Below are positions 51,995-60,763 of a stretch of DNA of 64,000 bases, piece after piece (position 1 is the stretch's first letter; each line of letters starts with the position of its first letter). The notes under the pieces are model-generated. The model saw only the letters and a program-made list of their open reading frames with translations. It was not told where the DNA came from and did no database searches. The position numbers and the translations under genes are program-made. Source of the DNA: Leptolyngbya sp. PCC 6406 (GTDB lineage: Bacteria; Cyanobacteriota; Cyanobacteriia; Phormidesmidales; Phormidesmidaceae); the NCBI RefSeq assembly GCF_000332095.2, contig NZ_KI913949.1, positions 2,287,752 through 2,351,751 of the forward strand, given 5' to 3'.

Positions 51995-53392
51995 CTAAGC
52001 CTTGGGGCTAGCTTGAGCCATGGGAACATTCTTCTGCGAAGTATAGCCATTCTGCTCTGACAAAATGGAATATTCTGGGTAGCCTTCGATGCCGAAATCC
52101 ACTAGGTCTAGACCAGCGATTTCCTCTTCTTCCGAAACCCGCAGAAGACCAAACTTATTCAGCACAAAGCTGACGCCATAGCCGGGAAGAAATCCGAGAA
52201 GTAGGGCACAGATACTAACCCCAATCACTTGCGCCCATAAATTTGTTGTTGGAATGCCATCAAGCTGGGGATAGCCCGCCGCAAAGATGCCCACCATGAG
52301 GGAACCAAACACACCGCAGTAGCCATGGACCGCAAAGGCTCCTACAGCATCATCAATACCTGCCCTTTCCACAGCGTTGCCCACAAAGGGCATGGTATAA
52401 GCCCCGACGAAGGCCAGCAAAATCACAATGGGAGGGCTGTACACATCCATGGCGGCAGCAGCGGAAATAATGCCTGCAAGGCCCCCGGAAATGGTGTAGA
52501 AGGGGTCAGCTTTAGAGCCGATATAGGCTCCAATAAAGCCAGCGGAGAGGGCCAGGGTAGTGCTAACCCCTACGGAGGCCAAGGTCATCGGTGTGCCATA
52601 GATGGTGATCTCCATGGACTGCCCCGGTACGAAGATGACACAGGCGGCCAAGAAGGCATAGAAGCCGACAAAAATCAGCATCAAGCCCACCATGGTTAGG
52701 GGCAGGTTATGGGGCATGATCACACGGGGTTTGCCCTGGGCGTCAAATTTGCCGACCCGTGGCCCCAAATTGATCAAGACGCCCAAGGCGAAGAAGCCTG
52801 CAACGGCGTGGAGTAGTCCCGAGCAACCAAAATCGTGGTAACCCAATTGGGTAAAGAGCCAACCGTAGGGATTCCAGCCCCATGAGGCGGCGACCACCCA
52901 GGTAAAGGAGCCTAGAACCATGGCGAGGATGGCGTAGGCTCCGATTTTAATACGCTCAATCACTGCCCCTGAGAGAATGGAGGCGGTGGTCATGGCAAAG
53001 AGGGCAAAGGCAAACCAGAAAACACCTGTGAGGTTGTCGGCAACGTTTGGCCCTAGGGCGGGGGACCAGGGATAGGAGGCTTGGACGAGCCCCAGGACTT
53101 CACCTACGGTGCCTTCTGAAGCGGGATCGGTCCAGGGGCCGACGATACCTCCCTGAAAGGGAAAGAGGGAGAAGGCGTTGTAAACCCACCAACCAAAAAA
53201 GAAGAAGGTAAGACCGACAATGGATAGGGTCAGCAGGTTCTTGACCATCGTGGCCAGAACATTTTTGGTCCGGGCCGCGCCTCCTTCGTAGGCGAGGAAG
53301 CCCACGTGAATAAGCAACATCAGTACAGAGGCCCAATAGTAGTAGGACTCTGATACAAAAGTTGCTAGAAACTCTTGTGATTCAGGAGACAT
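51995..53392 (-). CDS. amt: Ammonium transporter Amt
   Basis: A 465-residue Amt/Mep/Rh transporter, imported NH4+/NH3 through eleven membrane helices. Motifs include LIHVGFLAYEGGAARTKNVL, FALFAMTTASILSGAVIERI, DFGCSGLLHAVAGFFALG, and DDAVGAFAVHGYCGVFGSLM, which carries a twin-His pore histidine. The first residues are typical for cyanobacterial Amt1 without a long signal peptide. The tail (EEEEIAGLDLVDFGIEGYPE) includes the family's C-terminal gate residues. A consensus NtcA box lies about 310 bp upstream, fitting nitrogen-control expression. Confidence 0.96.
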   Translation of the reverse strand: MSPESQEFLATFVSESYYYWASVLMLLIHVGFLAYEGGAARTKNVLATMVKNLLTLSIVGLTFFFFGWWVYNAFSLFPFQGGIVGPWTDPASEGTVGEVLGLVQASYPWSPALGPNVADNLTGVFWFAFALFAMTTASILSGAVIERIKIGAYAILAMVLGSFTWVVAASWGWNPYGWLFTQLGYHDFGCSGLLHAVAGFFALGVLINLGPRVGKFDAQGKPRVIMPHNLPLTMVGLMLIFVGFYAFLAACVIFVPGQSMEITIYGTPMTLASVGVSTTLALSAGFIGAYIGSKADPFYTISGGLAGIISAAAAMDVYSPPIVILLAFVGAYTMPFVGNAVERAGIDDAVGAFAVHGYCGVFGSLMVGIFAAGYPQLDGIPTTNLWAQVIGVSICALLLGFLPGYGVSFVLNKFGLLRVSEEEEIAGLDLVDFGIEGYPEYSILSEQNGYTSQKNVPMAQASPKA

Positions 53393-53642
53393 AGGTCATA
53401 CTCCTAGGTGTCAGATGGGGGTGAACAAAAGGGTCAAAGGTGGACTAAGAAACGTACATCAGGAAAACCAGAGCTTTGATTTCTCGTCGCAAAATTTTCC
53501 ATAGCCTCTGCTGACCAAGGCTCATGTTTATAGACAAGGTTCTGATGAGGTGGGATCTGATTTTCTGAAAATCAAATACGTCCTCACCAAAGGGCAGTCT
53601 ACGATTCCAGAAACACGGTGGAATTACATCGCTGAGGGATTG

Positions 53643-53670
53643 AATTTACCTGGATAGGTTGTTATGTCAA
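53643..53670 (-). promoter_or_regulatory. Candidate sigma-70-type promoter of amt
   Basis: On the minus strand TTGACA (53665-53670) and TAAATT (53643-53648) are 16 bp apart. The NtcA box lies just upstream. The expected transcript would have a leader of about 245 bases. Confidence 0.55.
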
Positions 53671-53672
53671 GA

Positions 53673-53687
53673 GTTTGCATTGCAAAC
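53673..53687. promoter_or_regulatory. Perfect palindrome between NtcA box and -35
   Basis: GTTTGCATTGCAAAC, two seven-base arms around one T, lies immediately upstream of the TTGACA. It is a candidate operator. I know no specific regulator. Confidence 0.5.
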
Positions 53688-53699
53688 CCTTTAGGAGCT

Positions 53700-53713
53700 G
53701 TAGTGAGCGATAC
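53700..53713. promoter_or_regulatory. Consensus NtcA-binding box
   Basis: GTAGTGAGCGATAC matches GTAN8TAC exactly. Its centre is about 70 bp upstream of the transcription start predicted from the TTGACA/TAAATT promoter. Confidence 0.65.
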
Positions 53714-54214
53714 GGAACCCCATTGCAGCGCTGGATTTAGGGTGTTGTTCCGGATGAGGTTGATACCTGTTCCTAAGCTTGCGGCAAGCCAGAGGCTTGC
53801 GCAGTAGTCAGAAGATTTACGCCGCAGGTACGGGTACTAGGATGTTGCACCACAATTCCTGACTGGTGGTGCAACGGATCTCACCCCCTCTAACTCCTCC
53901 TTGCCAAGGGTACGGTGTACACATAAGTCACTGTTTGATGGGCATCCCGGCCTGACCCCCTCTAACTCCCCCTTGTAAAGGGGGAGGACTAGAGTTTCCC
54001 CCCTTTACAAGGGGGGATTAAGGGGGGTTTGCAAGGGGCATCAGCACCCTTCCAGAAATATGTGTACACAGCAGCCTTGTAAAGGGGGAGGACTAGAGTT
54101 TCCCCCCTTGTAAAGGGGGGATTAAGGGTTGCAAGGGGCATAAGCACCCTTCCAGAAATTATGTGTACACAGCAGTTACCAAGGGGGGGCAAGCGCAATT
54201 TGGAAGGACTGTAT
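53714..54214. other. Intergenic stretch upstream of the NtcA box, mostly repeats
   Basis: About 500 bp. From about 53890 it is taken up by CCCCCTCTAACTCC units and the tandem duplication at 53971-54175. The first 170 bp show no recognisable element. Open frames across it are repeat-derived. Confidence 0.55.
53971..54175. repeat. Tandem duplication of about 104 bp
   Basis: Unit one 53971-54074 and unit two 54075-54175, both beginning CCTTGTAAAGGGGGAGGACT and ending GTGTACACAGCAG. Each contains a CCTTGTAAAGGGG-type inverted repeat. A related GTGTACACATAA also occurs at 53911. Confidence 0.9.
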
Positions 54215-56158
54215 TTATCCGCCGGGACGGGGAACCGGGAGGGCGAACCCGGATTGGAACTGGTGCAGCCGTTCCTCAGCGGTTTCCGCCCCCGCCACCC
54301 ACAGGGTTTCATAGAAGAAATAGGAAACTCCAGCGTAGGCGCGATCGCGGGTTGCGGCCAACTGTTCCGTCAGTAGCGCCCCATCCGTGGGACGCCCCCG
54401 CAGACCACTGAGCAGACCGATACTGGTGGAGATATGGCGGCGGGCCTGCTCGATACTGGGTTTATTCAGTTCCCAAGCAAAGCGATCGAGCTCATTGCGG
54501 TAGACCTGCACCACCAATTCTTCCACAAACCCCCGCTGCTCCCAAGTGGGCCAATCCTGGAGATAGCGCCCGTAGGAAAAGGGATAGGGATTGGGGGAGA
54601 TCGAGACGATGGCCTGGGGTTGCCGATTTTTCACTAGGCGATGGAGACCCTCCACAAAGGTGGTGATCTTCTCCGCCCGCCAGCGAACCCACTCGGCATC
54701 GGACTCGTCATCGGAGGGGGCGGTGCCGCCGTGGTCTTGGCGGTAGAGATTGACGGTGTAGGGGTCGTAGCCCATGGCCACCGGCAGGCCCAAATGGTCG
54801 TCGAACTGGATGCCCTCCACGTCATAGTTTTGCAACACCTCATCCACCAAGAGCAGCAGCAACCGCTGCACCTGGGGATGGAAGGGATTCATCCAGACAA
54901 AGGTTTCCGCCCCCTGGACATCATCCTGGGTGCCATCTCGACGCTGGGTAAACCAGTCGGGATGCTCCCGGCGCAGGGGATAGCTGGCTTCAGCAGGGGC
55001 CATAAAGCCAAACTCAAACCAGGGCACCACCGCCATGCCCTCGGCGTGGGCCAAGTCAATGAGCTCCCGCAGCATGTCGCGATCGCCCTGGGCCGCTTCA
55101 AGGGCAGGACTTTCGTTTGGGTACAGGCGCTTGGCACGGCCCAACATCCGTTCTGCGATCGCACTTGGGTGCAGCGTATAGCCCCCATTCCACACCACGG
55201 GATAGAGGGTATTGAAATTCAGCGCCTTGAGCCGCGCCACCCCCGCTGCCAGATTGGCCTGGGAAAAGAGAACCGTGCTGTCGATATTGGTCATCCAAAC
55301 TCCCCGCACCTCCTGGAGGGGCTGGATCTGAGGCGGCAGTTCCGGTAACGGGGTGACCCAGGCCGGGGGAATCGTGGCTTGCAGAGCGGACTCTGGGCTA
55401 GCTTTGCACACCAAAGCCGCCACCTCCGCCCGCGTTGCTACCTGATTGGGGCTCAGGGTCTGGGGGGCCGCTTGGTTCACCAGCCGTCCTGCACTGAGGG
55501 CGGCAGCAACTCCCTCCCGACCATAAAGGGGCACTCTGGCTCCATCCGTCAGCCCTGTCCGCAGCAGGTCGCCGGGGCGGGCCACGTAGGGCAGTCCTGC
55601 CCGCGCTGCCAAGGCGGTAAGGGCCTCCGCCCTGGTAATGGTGCGGTTGGCATCGTAGTAGCGATCGGGATAGGTGTGGAGCGGGTTGACGGGAGAGGCC
55701 AAGCCCAGCGCCCGTTCGGCGGCATTGGCCCCCTGGTAGGGCACCCCTGCGGCGGGGAGTCCCTGGGTCAGCAGGGTGGCGAGGTCAGCCCAGGTGGCGG
55801 CGGCTTCTGGGTGAAACCGTTGGTCGCGGTCCAGGGGCAGCAACTGGCGATCGCTCAGGGCTTGCAAACAGTCTGCGGCCCAGTGATTTTGGATATCCAC
55901 AGCTCTAGGGGGACGCGGGGGCTCAGACCCCCGGTTCCCTGGTGGATTGCTGGGGGTGACCACCTGGGACAGGACCGCATTGGGTGCTTGGGGCAAGGTC
56001 TGAGCCATCAAGGGCACCATGGCCCCCAGCAGAATGGCCCAGATCAACCCCAGGAGAATGCCCGTTGCCAGCCGTTGCCCGGTTGATAAACGGCGGACAG
56101 CTCGTGAAACTTCTCGATTTGTCCGCTGACTCAACAGCCGATATATAAACGATGCCAT
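54215..56158 (-). CDS. SLH-domain protein with GHL10 (DUF187) glycoside hydrolase
   Basis: A 647-residue protein with an N-terminal membrane/signal segment (LATGILLGLIWAILLGAMVP). Two or more SLH repeats follow at about residues 85-270 (VDIQNHWAADCLQALSDRQL; TRAEALTALAARAG; NQVATRAEVAALVCKAS). The catalytic region from about 285 (EVRGVWMTNIDSTVLFSQAN) has the GHL10/DUF187 motifs NFNTLYPVVWNGGYTL, WFEFGFMAPAE, GIQFDDHLGLP and IVSISPNPYPFSYG. SLH domains attach it to the cell wall. It probably acts on surface or wall glycans. The start overlaps the TAA of the SUI1 gene by one base (TAATG). Confidence 0.92.
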   Translation of the reverse strand: MASFIYRLLSQRTNREVSRAVRRLSTGQRLATGILLGLIWAILLGAMVPLMAQTLPQAPNAVLSQVVTPSNPPGNRGSEPPRPPRAVDIQNHWAADCLQALSDRQLLPLDRDQRFHPEAAATWADLATLLTQGLPAAGVPYQGANAAERALGLASPVNPLHTYPDRYYDANRTITRAEALTALAARAGLPYVARPGDLLRTGLTDGARVPLYGREGVAAALSAGRLVNQAAPQTLSPNQVATRAEVAALVCKASPESALQATIPPAWVTPLPELPPQIQPLQEVRGVWMTNIDSTVLFSQANLAAGVARLKALNFNTLYPVVWNGGYTLHPSAIAERMLGRAKRLYPNESPALEAAQGDRDMLRELIDLAHAEGMAVVPWFEFGFMAPAEASYPLRREHPDWFTQRRDGTQDDVQGAETFVWMNPFHPQVQRLLLLLVDEVLQNYDVEGIQFDDHLGLPVAMGYDPYTVNLYRQDHGGTAPSDDESDAEWVRWRAEKITTFVEGLHRLVKNRQPQAIVSISPNPYPFSYGRYLQDWPTWEQRGFVEELVVQVYRNELDRFAWELNKPSIEQARRHISTSIGLLSGLRGRPTDGALLTEQLAATRDRAYAGVSYFFYETLWVAGAETAEERLHQFQSGFALPVPRPGG

Positions 56159-56523
56159 TAACCACCACTACGCTTTACGGAATAGCCCTGTTTTTGCAGC
56201 ACCGTCAGCAGCGTCTGGGCATGATCTCCCTGAATCTCGACGGTAGCCTCCTTGACGGTGCCGCCACTGCCACACTGGGCCTTGAGCTTCTTCAAGAGGG
56301 TGGCCAGGGTTTCGGGACGATGTTGAAAGCCACTGACGATGGTGACGGTCTTGCCCCCTCGGCCTTTGCGGCTGACTTCTACCTTCAGGGACTGCTGGGC
56401 CGGGGGCAAATCCTGTACCCCCCGCTGTAGGGCGGCGGGACGGGCGGTGCTGAATTCTGAATACACGACGCGATCGCGGGGAGCATCGGTTCCCTGAGCA
56501 CTGGCTCCCTTACGCTTGGCCAT
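56158..56523 (-). CDS. SUI1/YciH-type translation factor
   Basis: The ATG at 56523 (MAKRKGASAQGTDAPRDRVV) has a strong ribosome site (GGGAGGGAGA) and gives 121 residues. The SUI1 fold spans the C-terminal 80 residues: LKVEVSRKGRGGKTVTIVSG, LLKKLKAQCGSGGTVKEATV and the end VLQKQGYSVKRSGG. Bacterial SUI1 proteins resemble eIF1, but their role is unclear. Translation is coupled to the following SLH/GHL10 gene. Confidence 0.9.
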   Translation of the reverse strand: MAKRKGASAQGTDAPRDRVVYSEFSTARPAALQRGVQDLPPAQQSLKVEVSRKGRGGKTVTIVSGFQHRPETLATLLKKLKAQCGSGGTVKEATVEIQGDHAQTLLTVLQKQGYSVKRSGG

Positions 56524-56847
56524 GGTGGCATTCTCCCTCCCGTAACTCCTCATCACTGCTGCCCCAGTATGCCACGGCCCCTGGGACGACAGGACAAAAC
56601 CCCTCACTCCGGTACGTGTCCCTTGTGCAAATCTGCCTTGATGGGCACTGCCTTTCGGCCTTTGTCCCGGCCAGGAAAAAGCCAAGTAGAGGCCCAATGA
56701 AAAAGGGGGCGTGCAACTGCACGCCCCCTTTTGACTCTCACATTGTTCGGTATTAGAACCCACTGAAGCTGGGCAATGCCCACCGCCCAATTTCAGGGGA
56801 TAGGATAGGCACGTTCTATTTTACCCATCCTACAAAACCATGTCGAA
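56524..56847. other. Spacer between pilA and the SUI1 gene
   Basis: About 320 bp. It contains the strong terminator at 56701-56732 and, on the SUI1 side, its ribosome site. No other gene is seen; the long frame leading into SUI1 does not resemble protein. Confidence 0.6.
56701..56732 (-). terminator. Rho-independent terminator of pilA
   Basis: Perfect 14-bp stem AAAAGGGGGCGTGC/GCACGCCCCCTTTT with a four-base loop. It is A/T-flanked on both sides and so may serve both strands. It lies about 115 bp after the pilin stop. Confidence 0.9.
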
Positions 56848-57345
56848 TTACAAGCCACAGTCAGCAGCACTAGGTACGGTATTAACGGCACTAGATTTAG
56901 AAAGCTTAGCGCTGCTCTGACCGGCAACAGCGTCAACACAGCCTCTGAAACCGTGTAGGTTTACATCCAGAGGAGTTGCCGTAATGCTAGCGCTAGTTGC
57001 AGCATTTCCAGTCGTGCCTGTTCCAACAGCATACTTATAGAACTTAGTTGAGATTGTTCCATCTCCCGCTGCCGTCCCAATACCGACCTCTAGCTCACTA
57101 AATGCTGTAGCGAATCTAGGTTGTTCTAGACGATAGGCTTGCTGACCCCGATTTACAGAACCAGCGTAGGTGTTGGCTTCAGATTCACGGGCGCGGTTGG
57201 CTTGGTTGAGGAAGGAAGGCAGAGCGATCGCGGCCAGGATGCCGATGATGATGATAACCACCAGCAATTCAATTAGGGTAAAGCCACCCTCTTCTTTCTT
57301 AGCGATCAAATGATTCAGAAACCGAGTTTTGAAGTTAGTCGTCAT
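56848..57345 (-). CDS. pilA: Type IV major pilin PilA
   Basis: The ATG at 57345 follows an AAGGAGAG ribosome site and gives 165 residues (MTTNFKTRFLNHLIAKKEEG). The prepilin peptidase site is EEGG|FTLIELLVVIIIIGIL, with the class III G/F cleavage and the Glu at position 5. The conserved linker ALPSFLNQANRARESEANTY follows. The globular part contains two Cys (FRGCVDAV and SAADCGL at the end) able to form the D-region disulfide. A terminator follows. The protein assembles into pili for motility and DNA uptake. Confidence 0.96.
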   Translation of the reverse strand: MTTNFKTRFLNHLIAKKEEGGFTLIELLVVIIIIGILAAIALPSFLNQANRARESEANTYAGSVNRGQQAYRLEQPRFATAFSELEVGIGTAAGDGTISTKFYKYAVGTGTTGNAATSASITATPLDVNLHGFRGCVDAVAGQSSAKLSKSSAVNTVPSAADCGL

Positions 57346-57476
57346 GGGGAAGTCTCTCCTTGGGAAGCGGGTAGCTTTGTCTAGCTCCTGTGAGTAGACT
57401 ACCCGGCTCAGATTCATTCCATATCACCTGCTCCCAAAATTCAGGGAATTTCCGTAGTCTCCGCTAGAGTTTGGCC

Positions 57477-57668
57477 CTATTGGACGGTATAACCCGCTGC
57501 CGCGATCGCTTGAGTAACCTGGGTGGAATCCACCGCCGTATCAATCGTGACCTGTTTGGTCGCAGGGTCGGCGGTCACGGTGGCGGTAGGGTCTAGGGCT
57601 TGCACCGCCTGGGTGATGGTATCGGCACAGGCTGAGCAGGCCATGTCGGGGATGGTGAGGGTGAGCAT
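57477..57668 (-). CDS. Copper chaperone (heavy-metal-associated domain)
   Basis: A 63-residue protein with a single HMA ferredoxin-like fold. The metal motif MACSAC follows the first strand (LTLTIPDMACSACADTITQA), and VTIDTAVDSTQVTQAIAAAG completes the fold. It carries Cu(I) to P-type ATPases such as PacS/CtaA in cyanobacteria. It starts directly beside a G-rich minisatellite that occupies its upstream sequence. Confidence 0.93.
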   Translation of the reverse strand: MLTLTIPDMACSACADTITQAVQALDPTATVTADPATKQVTIDTAVDSTQVTQAIAAAGYTVQ

Positions 57669-57718
57669 GGGGGTGTGGGGTGTGGGGTATGGGTGTGGGG
57701 GTGTGGGGGTGTGGGGGT
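57669..57718. repeat. G-rich minisatellite upstream of the copper chaperone
   Basis: Repeats of GGGTGTGG and GGGGTGTG occupy the bases before the start codon. The plus strand could form G-quadruplex structures. The gene's own coding strand is C-rich here. Confidence 0.8.
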
Positions 57719-57773
57719 GAAAGGTGGTAGGAATTTTAAGTTTTGAATTTTGAATTTTGAATTAAATTTCCCG

Positions 57774-57796
57774 TAGGGGCGCGGTTTCCGCGCCCA
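57774..57796. repeat. GTAGGGGC-headed hairpin
   Basis: GTAG followed by the stem GGGCGCGG, loop TTT and CCGCGCCC. It has the same architecture as the elements near the RAYT gene. Confidence 0.88.
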
Positions 57797-57827
57797 ATGC
57801 AGGATGCCGCCTATGGAATTTGTGTCT

Positions 57828-57873
57828 GGTGCCCTGGCTCTGCCTGGGTACCTCTGCCGGAGGCTCTGCCTCA
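57828..57873 (-). repeat. GAGGCAGAGCCTCC interspersed repeat
   Basis: One of four copies (also at 19724, 21197 and 25948). Orientation is reversed relative to 21197. Confidence 0.85.
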
Positions 57874-57912
57874 TGGGCGGCTCAAAACCTGCCTGCTCCA
57901 TACTGGGTAAAC

Positions 57913-58383
57913 CTAATTCGAGAGCAGTACCTGCTCCCCGTCTGCGGTGACCGCTACCGTTTCTAGATGCGTTGTGGCAGGCCCCTGGGTGACTTTGCCC
58001 TCTGCGTCAAAGCGAGAATCGTGGCAGGGACAGATAAACAACTCAGCCGCCGGGTCCCAATCCACCACGCATTGGCGATGGGGACAGACAGAACTGATGC
58101 CATAGTCCGCGAAAGCGGGTCCATCGGTGATGACCAAAAACGCGGGGTTTTCTAATCCCTGGGCCAAAATGCGATCGCCTGCTGTCGCTGCCGCCAAAAC
58201 TGTCTCTGGCGCATAGGGAGTGCCGCCCTCATCTGTGGCGACAACGCCGCCATCGGATGGGGGTGTGTCAGTACCAGCCGTAGAGGAGGACTCTGGTGTG
58301 CAGCCCGCCAGCCACCCCAGGGCAATGGTACCCAGGGCACTGCCAGCACTGTACTGAAGGAAACGACGACGGTGAAAACTCAT
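57913..58383 (-). CDS. Tat-exported Rieske iron-sulfur lipoprotein
   Basis: A 156-residue protein. The Tat motif HRRRFLQ leads a signal segment that ends with a lipobox (LGWLAGC), so it is probably a lipid-anchored periplasmic or thylakoid-lumenal protein. The Rieske cluster motifs are CPHRQC and CPCHDSRF (Cys-X-His ... Cys-X2-His). It is shorter than the cytochrome b6f PetC and lacks its long transmembrane helix, so it resembles minor Rieske proteins. No oxygenase or cytochrome gene is near, and the partner is unknown. Confidence 0.9.
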   Translation of the reverse strand: MSFHRRRFLQYSAGSALGTIALGWLAGCTPESSSTAGTDTPPSDGGVVATDEGGTPYAPETVLAAATAGDRILAQGLENPAFLVITDGPAFADYGISSVCPHRQCVVDWDPAAELFICPCHDSRFDAEGKVTQGPATTHLETVAVTADGEQVLLSN

Positions 58384-58895
58384 GGCAATTTTGTCTCTGA
58401 AACGTCTCAGCGAATGATGTAAACTTTGTCCATCTTAGGCGCTGGAGTTTTGAGTGTCTTCTCGCCCACCGGGCAACGGAGCCAACCCAAAATGGTAGAT
58501 AATGCCCGGAAGAAACAGAAGGAAGCCTTTCATTCCGAGCACAGGGAGGGATCCTGGTCTGGCTGTTAGACGGAGATGTTACTCCCAGAGAAGCCGCTTC
58601 GCGTCTACGACTCCGCTGCGCTGCGTTACTCCTTTCGGAGTCGCTTCGCGAACAACATGACAAGTGCGCTTCAACATGACAATGGGCCTGTCATTCCGAG
58701 CGCAGTGAAACGGAGAGAGGAATCTCGATCTTGGCCGTTAGACCGAGATGTTTCGATGAAGTTGCTATGCGAACAGGACTTGTCCTGAGCGGAGTCTGGC
58801 GGAGCCTGCTCGGAGGGCATAGGGCAGACAAGGGATTCCGCCTACGGGTGCATACCATCGCTGAAGTACCTGGTACGAGGTAGATGGAGATACTG
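58384..58895. other. Repeat-rich intergenic region
   Basis: About 510 bp. TCATTCCGAGC-type units occur at about 58527-58590 and 58687-58760 in the same orientation, each ending in a GACCGAGATG or GACGGAGATG tail. Between them lies GGAGTCGCTTCGCG-type palindromic material (58600-58640). A CTCCGCC/GGCGGAG repeat ends near 58845. No gene is recognised. Confidence 0.6.
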
Positions 58896-60623
58896 TTATG
58901 GAGAGGGTGGACATTCTTCTGGGTCCGGGGCAGGCCGACTATGACCCATCTGGGGCTTAGAACCTAAGTTCTGACGGTCTCTAGGGGATAGGCTAATGGG
59001 CAACTGGCCACTGCGAATATGCAGATCTCGTTGGGGAAAGGGAATTTCAATGCCACAATCCCGCAGCTCTGCTTCTACAGAAAAATATAAATCACTTTTG
59101 ATCACGGGTTGCTGGTGCGGTTCCGCAATCCACACCAGCAGATCAAAGTTGAGGGCACTTTCCCCAAATCCCTTGAAGAATACCTGGGGAGAGGGCATGG
59201 ACAGCACCTTGCTATGGTGTTGACTCACTGCTATCAACACTTCCCGCACTTGGGATGGGTCGGCGCTGTAGGCTACGCCGATGGGAATGCGAATGCGGGA
59301 GACGGGGTTACGGTGACTCCAGTTGATCACCTCTTGCTCTAGGAAACGGGAGTTGGGGACGATGATGGACACTTGATCCAGGGTTTTAATCTCTGTGCTA
59401 CGGGCTCCAATACGCTCCACGGTGCCCTGAAATTCGCCAAACTCGACGAAGTCCCCCACTTGGATGGGGCGTTCAAAGACTAGGACAATGCCGCTGCCGA
59501 AGTCCTTGGTGATGTTTTGCAACCCGAGGCCAATCCCGACCCCTAGGGCACTGGCAAGCAGGGCCAGGGAACTGAGGTCTAGCCCCCAAATTTGCAACAG
59601 TACCACGGTGCCGACGAAGATAAGGCTGTACTTGATCAGAATGGCCACTGCTTCTCGGGAGCCGCGATCGAAGCCAGCCAGGTGGAGAATACGCGATCGC
59701 AGAAAGTTAGTACAGATGCCCGCCAGCACCACCAGTCCCAGCAGAAGCCCCATCAAAATCAACAGGCTGAGGATGGAAAAATCTCGCTGACCCAGGCGCA
59801 AATTGGGCTGACTAAGGCTCCTCCAGGTCTGCTGTTGAACAAAATAGCTCCAGCGGCGGGTAACGGGAAAGAGATTAGTGATGTAAACACTAACCCCAAA
59901 CCAGAGTCCGCCCCGTACCACCGTTAACAGGAGATTGAGCAGGAGGTTTAGTCCTGTAGGCGGGCTGTGGGGATCCTCTGGGTCGCCATCCTGGTGGGTG
60001 GTGATTTGTTCTAGAACAGGTCGCAGCGATCGCCGCCAAAGTTCACCGATCAGACGGTGGAGCAGGAGAGCCAGACAAAAAACTGCGATCGCAAAGGCCA
60101 ATCGCCTCAGACGCACCTCCTGACTCCGCTCTGTCTGAGCCATCCGCAGTTCCTGAGTAATCAGCTCCACCCAGATTTCCGCCTGGATCTCAGCGCTATC
60201 AACTTGGGCCAGGGCGGCATCGGCCTGGGTAACGGTCATCAGGTAGCCCCCATTGACCAAAATCACGGGCACCTGATCTCGCTCGACCCATCTCACTTGA
60301 AACAGATCCTGGGTTCTCACCAGTTGCGCGAGTTCCTGGCTAATATAGCTGGCCCGCTCTAGGGAGGTGATCTGGCGAGTATTCGCAACGGAAAACAAGG
60401 TGCGTCCGTCCAGCACCACCGAGGCCGAGTTGGGGGGCGATTCCTCTGTCTGCTCTGGGGTCGGGGGCTGGGGAGAGACTTGCGGGTAGACTGGTCCCGC
60501 CAAACTCAGCACCAGCCCCCAGGTGGCTAATCCCAGCAGCAGCCAGCTCCACCCATGACGGAAACAATGATGTACCCAACCCAAAGGGCTACTCACAGAA
60601 TGGCGATGCACAGAATGACCCAC
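58896..60623 (-). CDS. MscS-family mechanosensitive channel
   Basis: A 575-residue protein. A signal-like segment (WSWLLLGLATWGLVLSLAGP) precedes a periplasmic domain. Four membrane helices follow (AFAIAVFCLALLLHRLIG, two intermediates, ILIKYSLIFVGTVVLLQIWG). The MscS core begins at about residue 360: SSLALLASALGVGIGLGLQN gives the pore helix with Gly/Ala knobs. The beta domain is FERPIQVGDFVEFGEFQGTV, and the C-terminal domain is SIIVPNSRFLEQEVINWSH. It releases solutes on hypo-osmotic shock. The last 40 residues are proline-rich. Confidence 0.92.
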   Translation of the reverse strand: MGHSVHRHSVSSPLGWVHHCFRHGWSWLLLGLATWGLVLSLAGPVYPQVSPQPPTPEQTEESPPNSASVVLDGRTLFSVANTRQITSLERASYISQELAQLVRTQDLFQVRWVERDQVPVILVNGGYLMTVTQADAALAQVDSAEIQAEIWVELITQELRMAQTERSQEVRLRRLAFAIAVFCLALLLHRLIGELWRRSLRPVLEQITTHQDGDPEDPHSPPTGLNLLLNLLLTVVRGGLWFGVSVYITNLFPVTRRWSYFVQQQTWRSLSQPNLRLGQRDFSILSLLILMGLLLGLVVLAGICTNFLRSRILHLAGFDRGSREAVAILIKYSLIFVGTVVLLQIWGLDLSSLALLASALGVGIGLGLQNITKDFGSGIVLVFERPIQVGDFVEFGEFQGTVERIGARSTEIKTLDQVSIIVPNSRFLEQEVINWSHRNPVSRIRIPIGVAYSADPSQVREVLIAVSQHHSKVLSMPSPQVFFKGFGESALNFDLLVWIAEPHQQPVIKSDLYFSVEAELRDCGIEIPFPQRDLHIRSGQLPISLSPRDRQNLGSKPQMGHSRPAPDPEECPPSP

Positions 60624-60763
60624 AAGATATCCTTCGTGCCGTCGTAGAGTATCTTTCCCGGTTGACGAAATTTTACGCGGTCTAGCCTAAGCCCGTCCGG
60701 GTGACTGCCATAGCGGTTCCCTAATGGATGAGGTACTCCTCAACTTAATGACACTTCGGGGAA

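Noticed and set aside
53989-54312. 107-codon minus-strand frame
   Set aside because: Made of the tandem 104-bp repeat and antisense to the end of the SLH/GHL10 gene.
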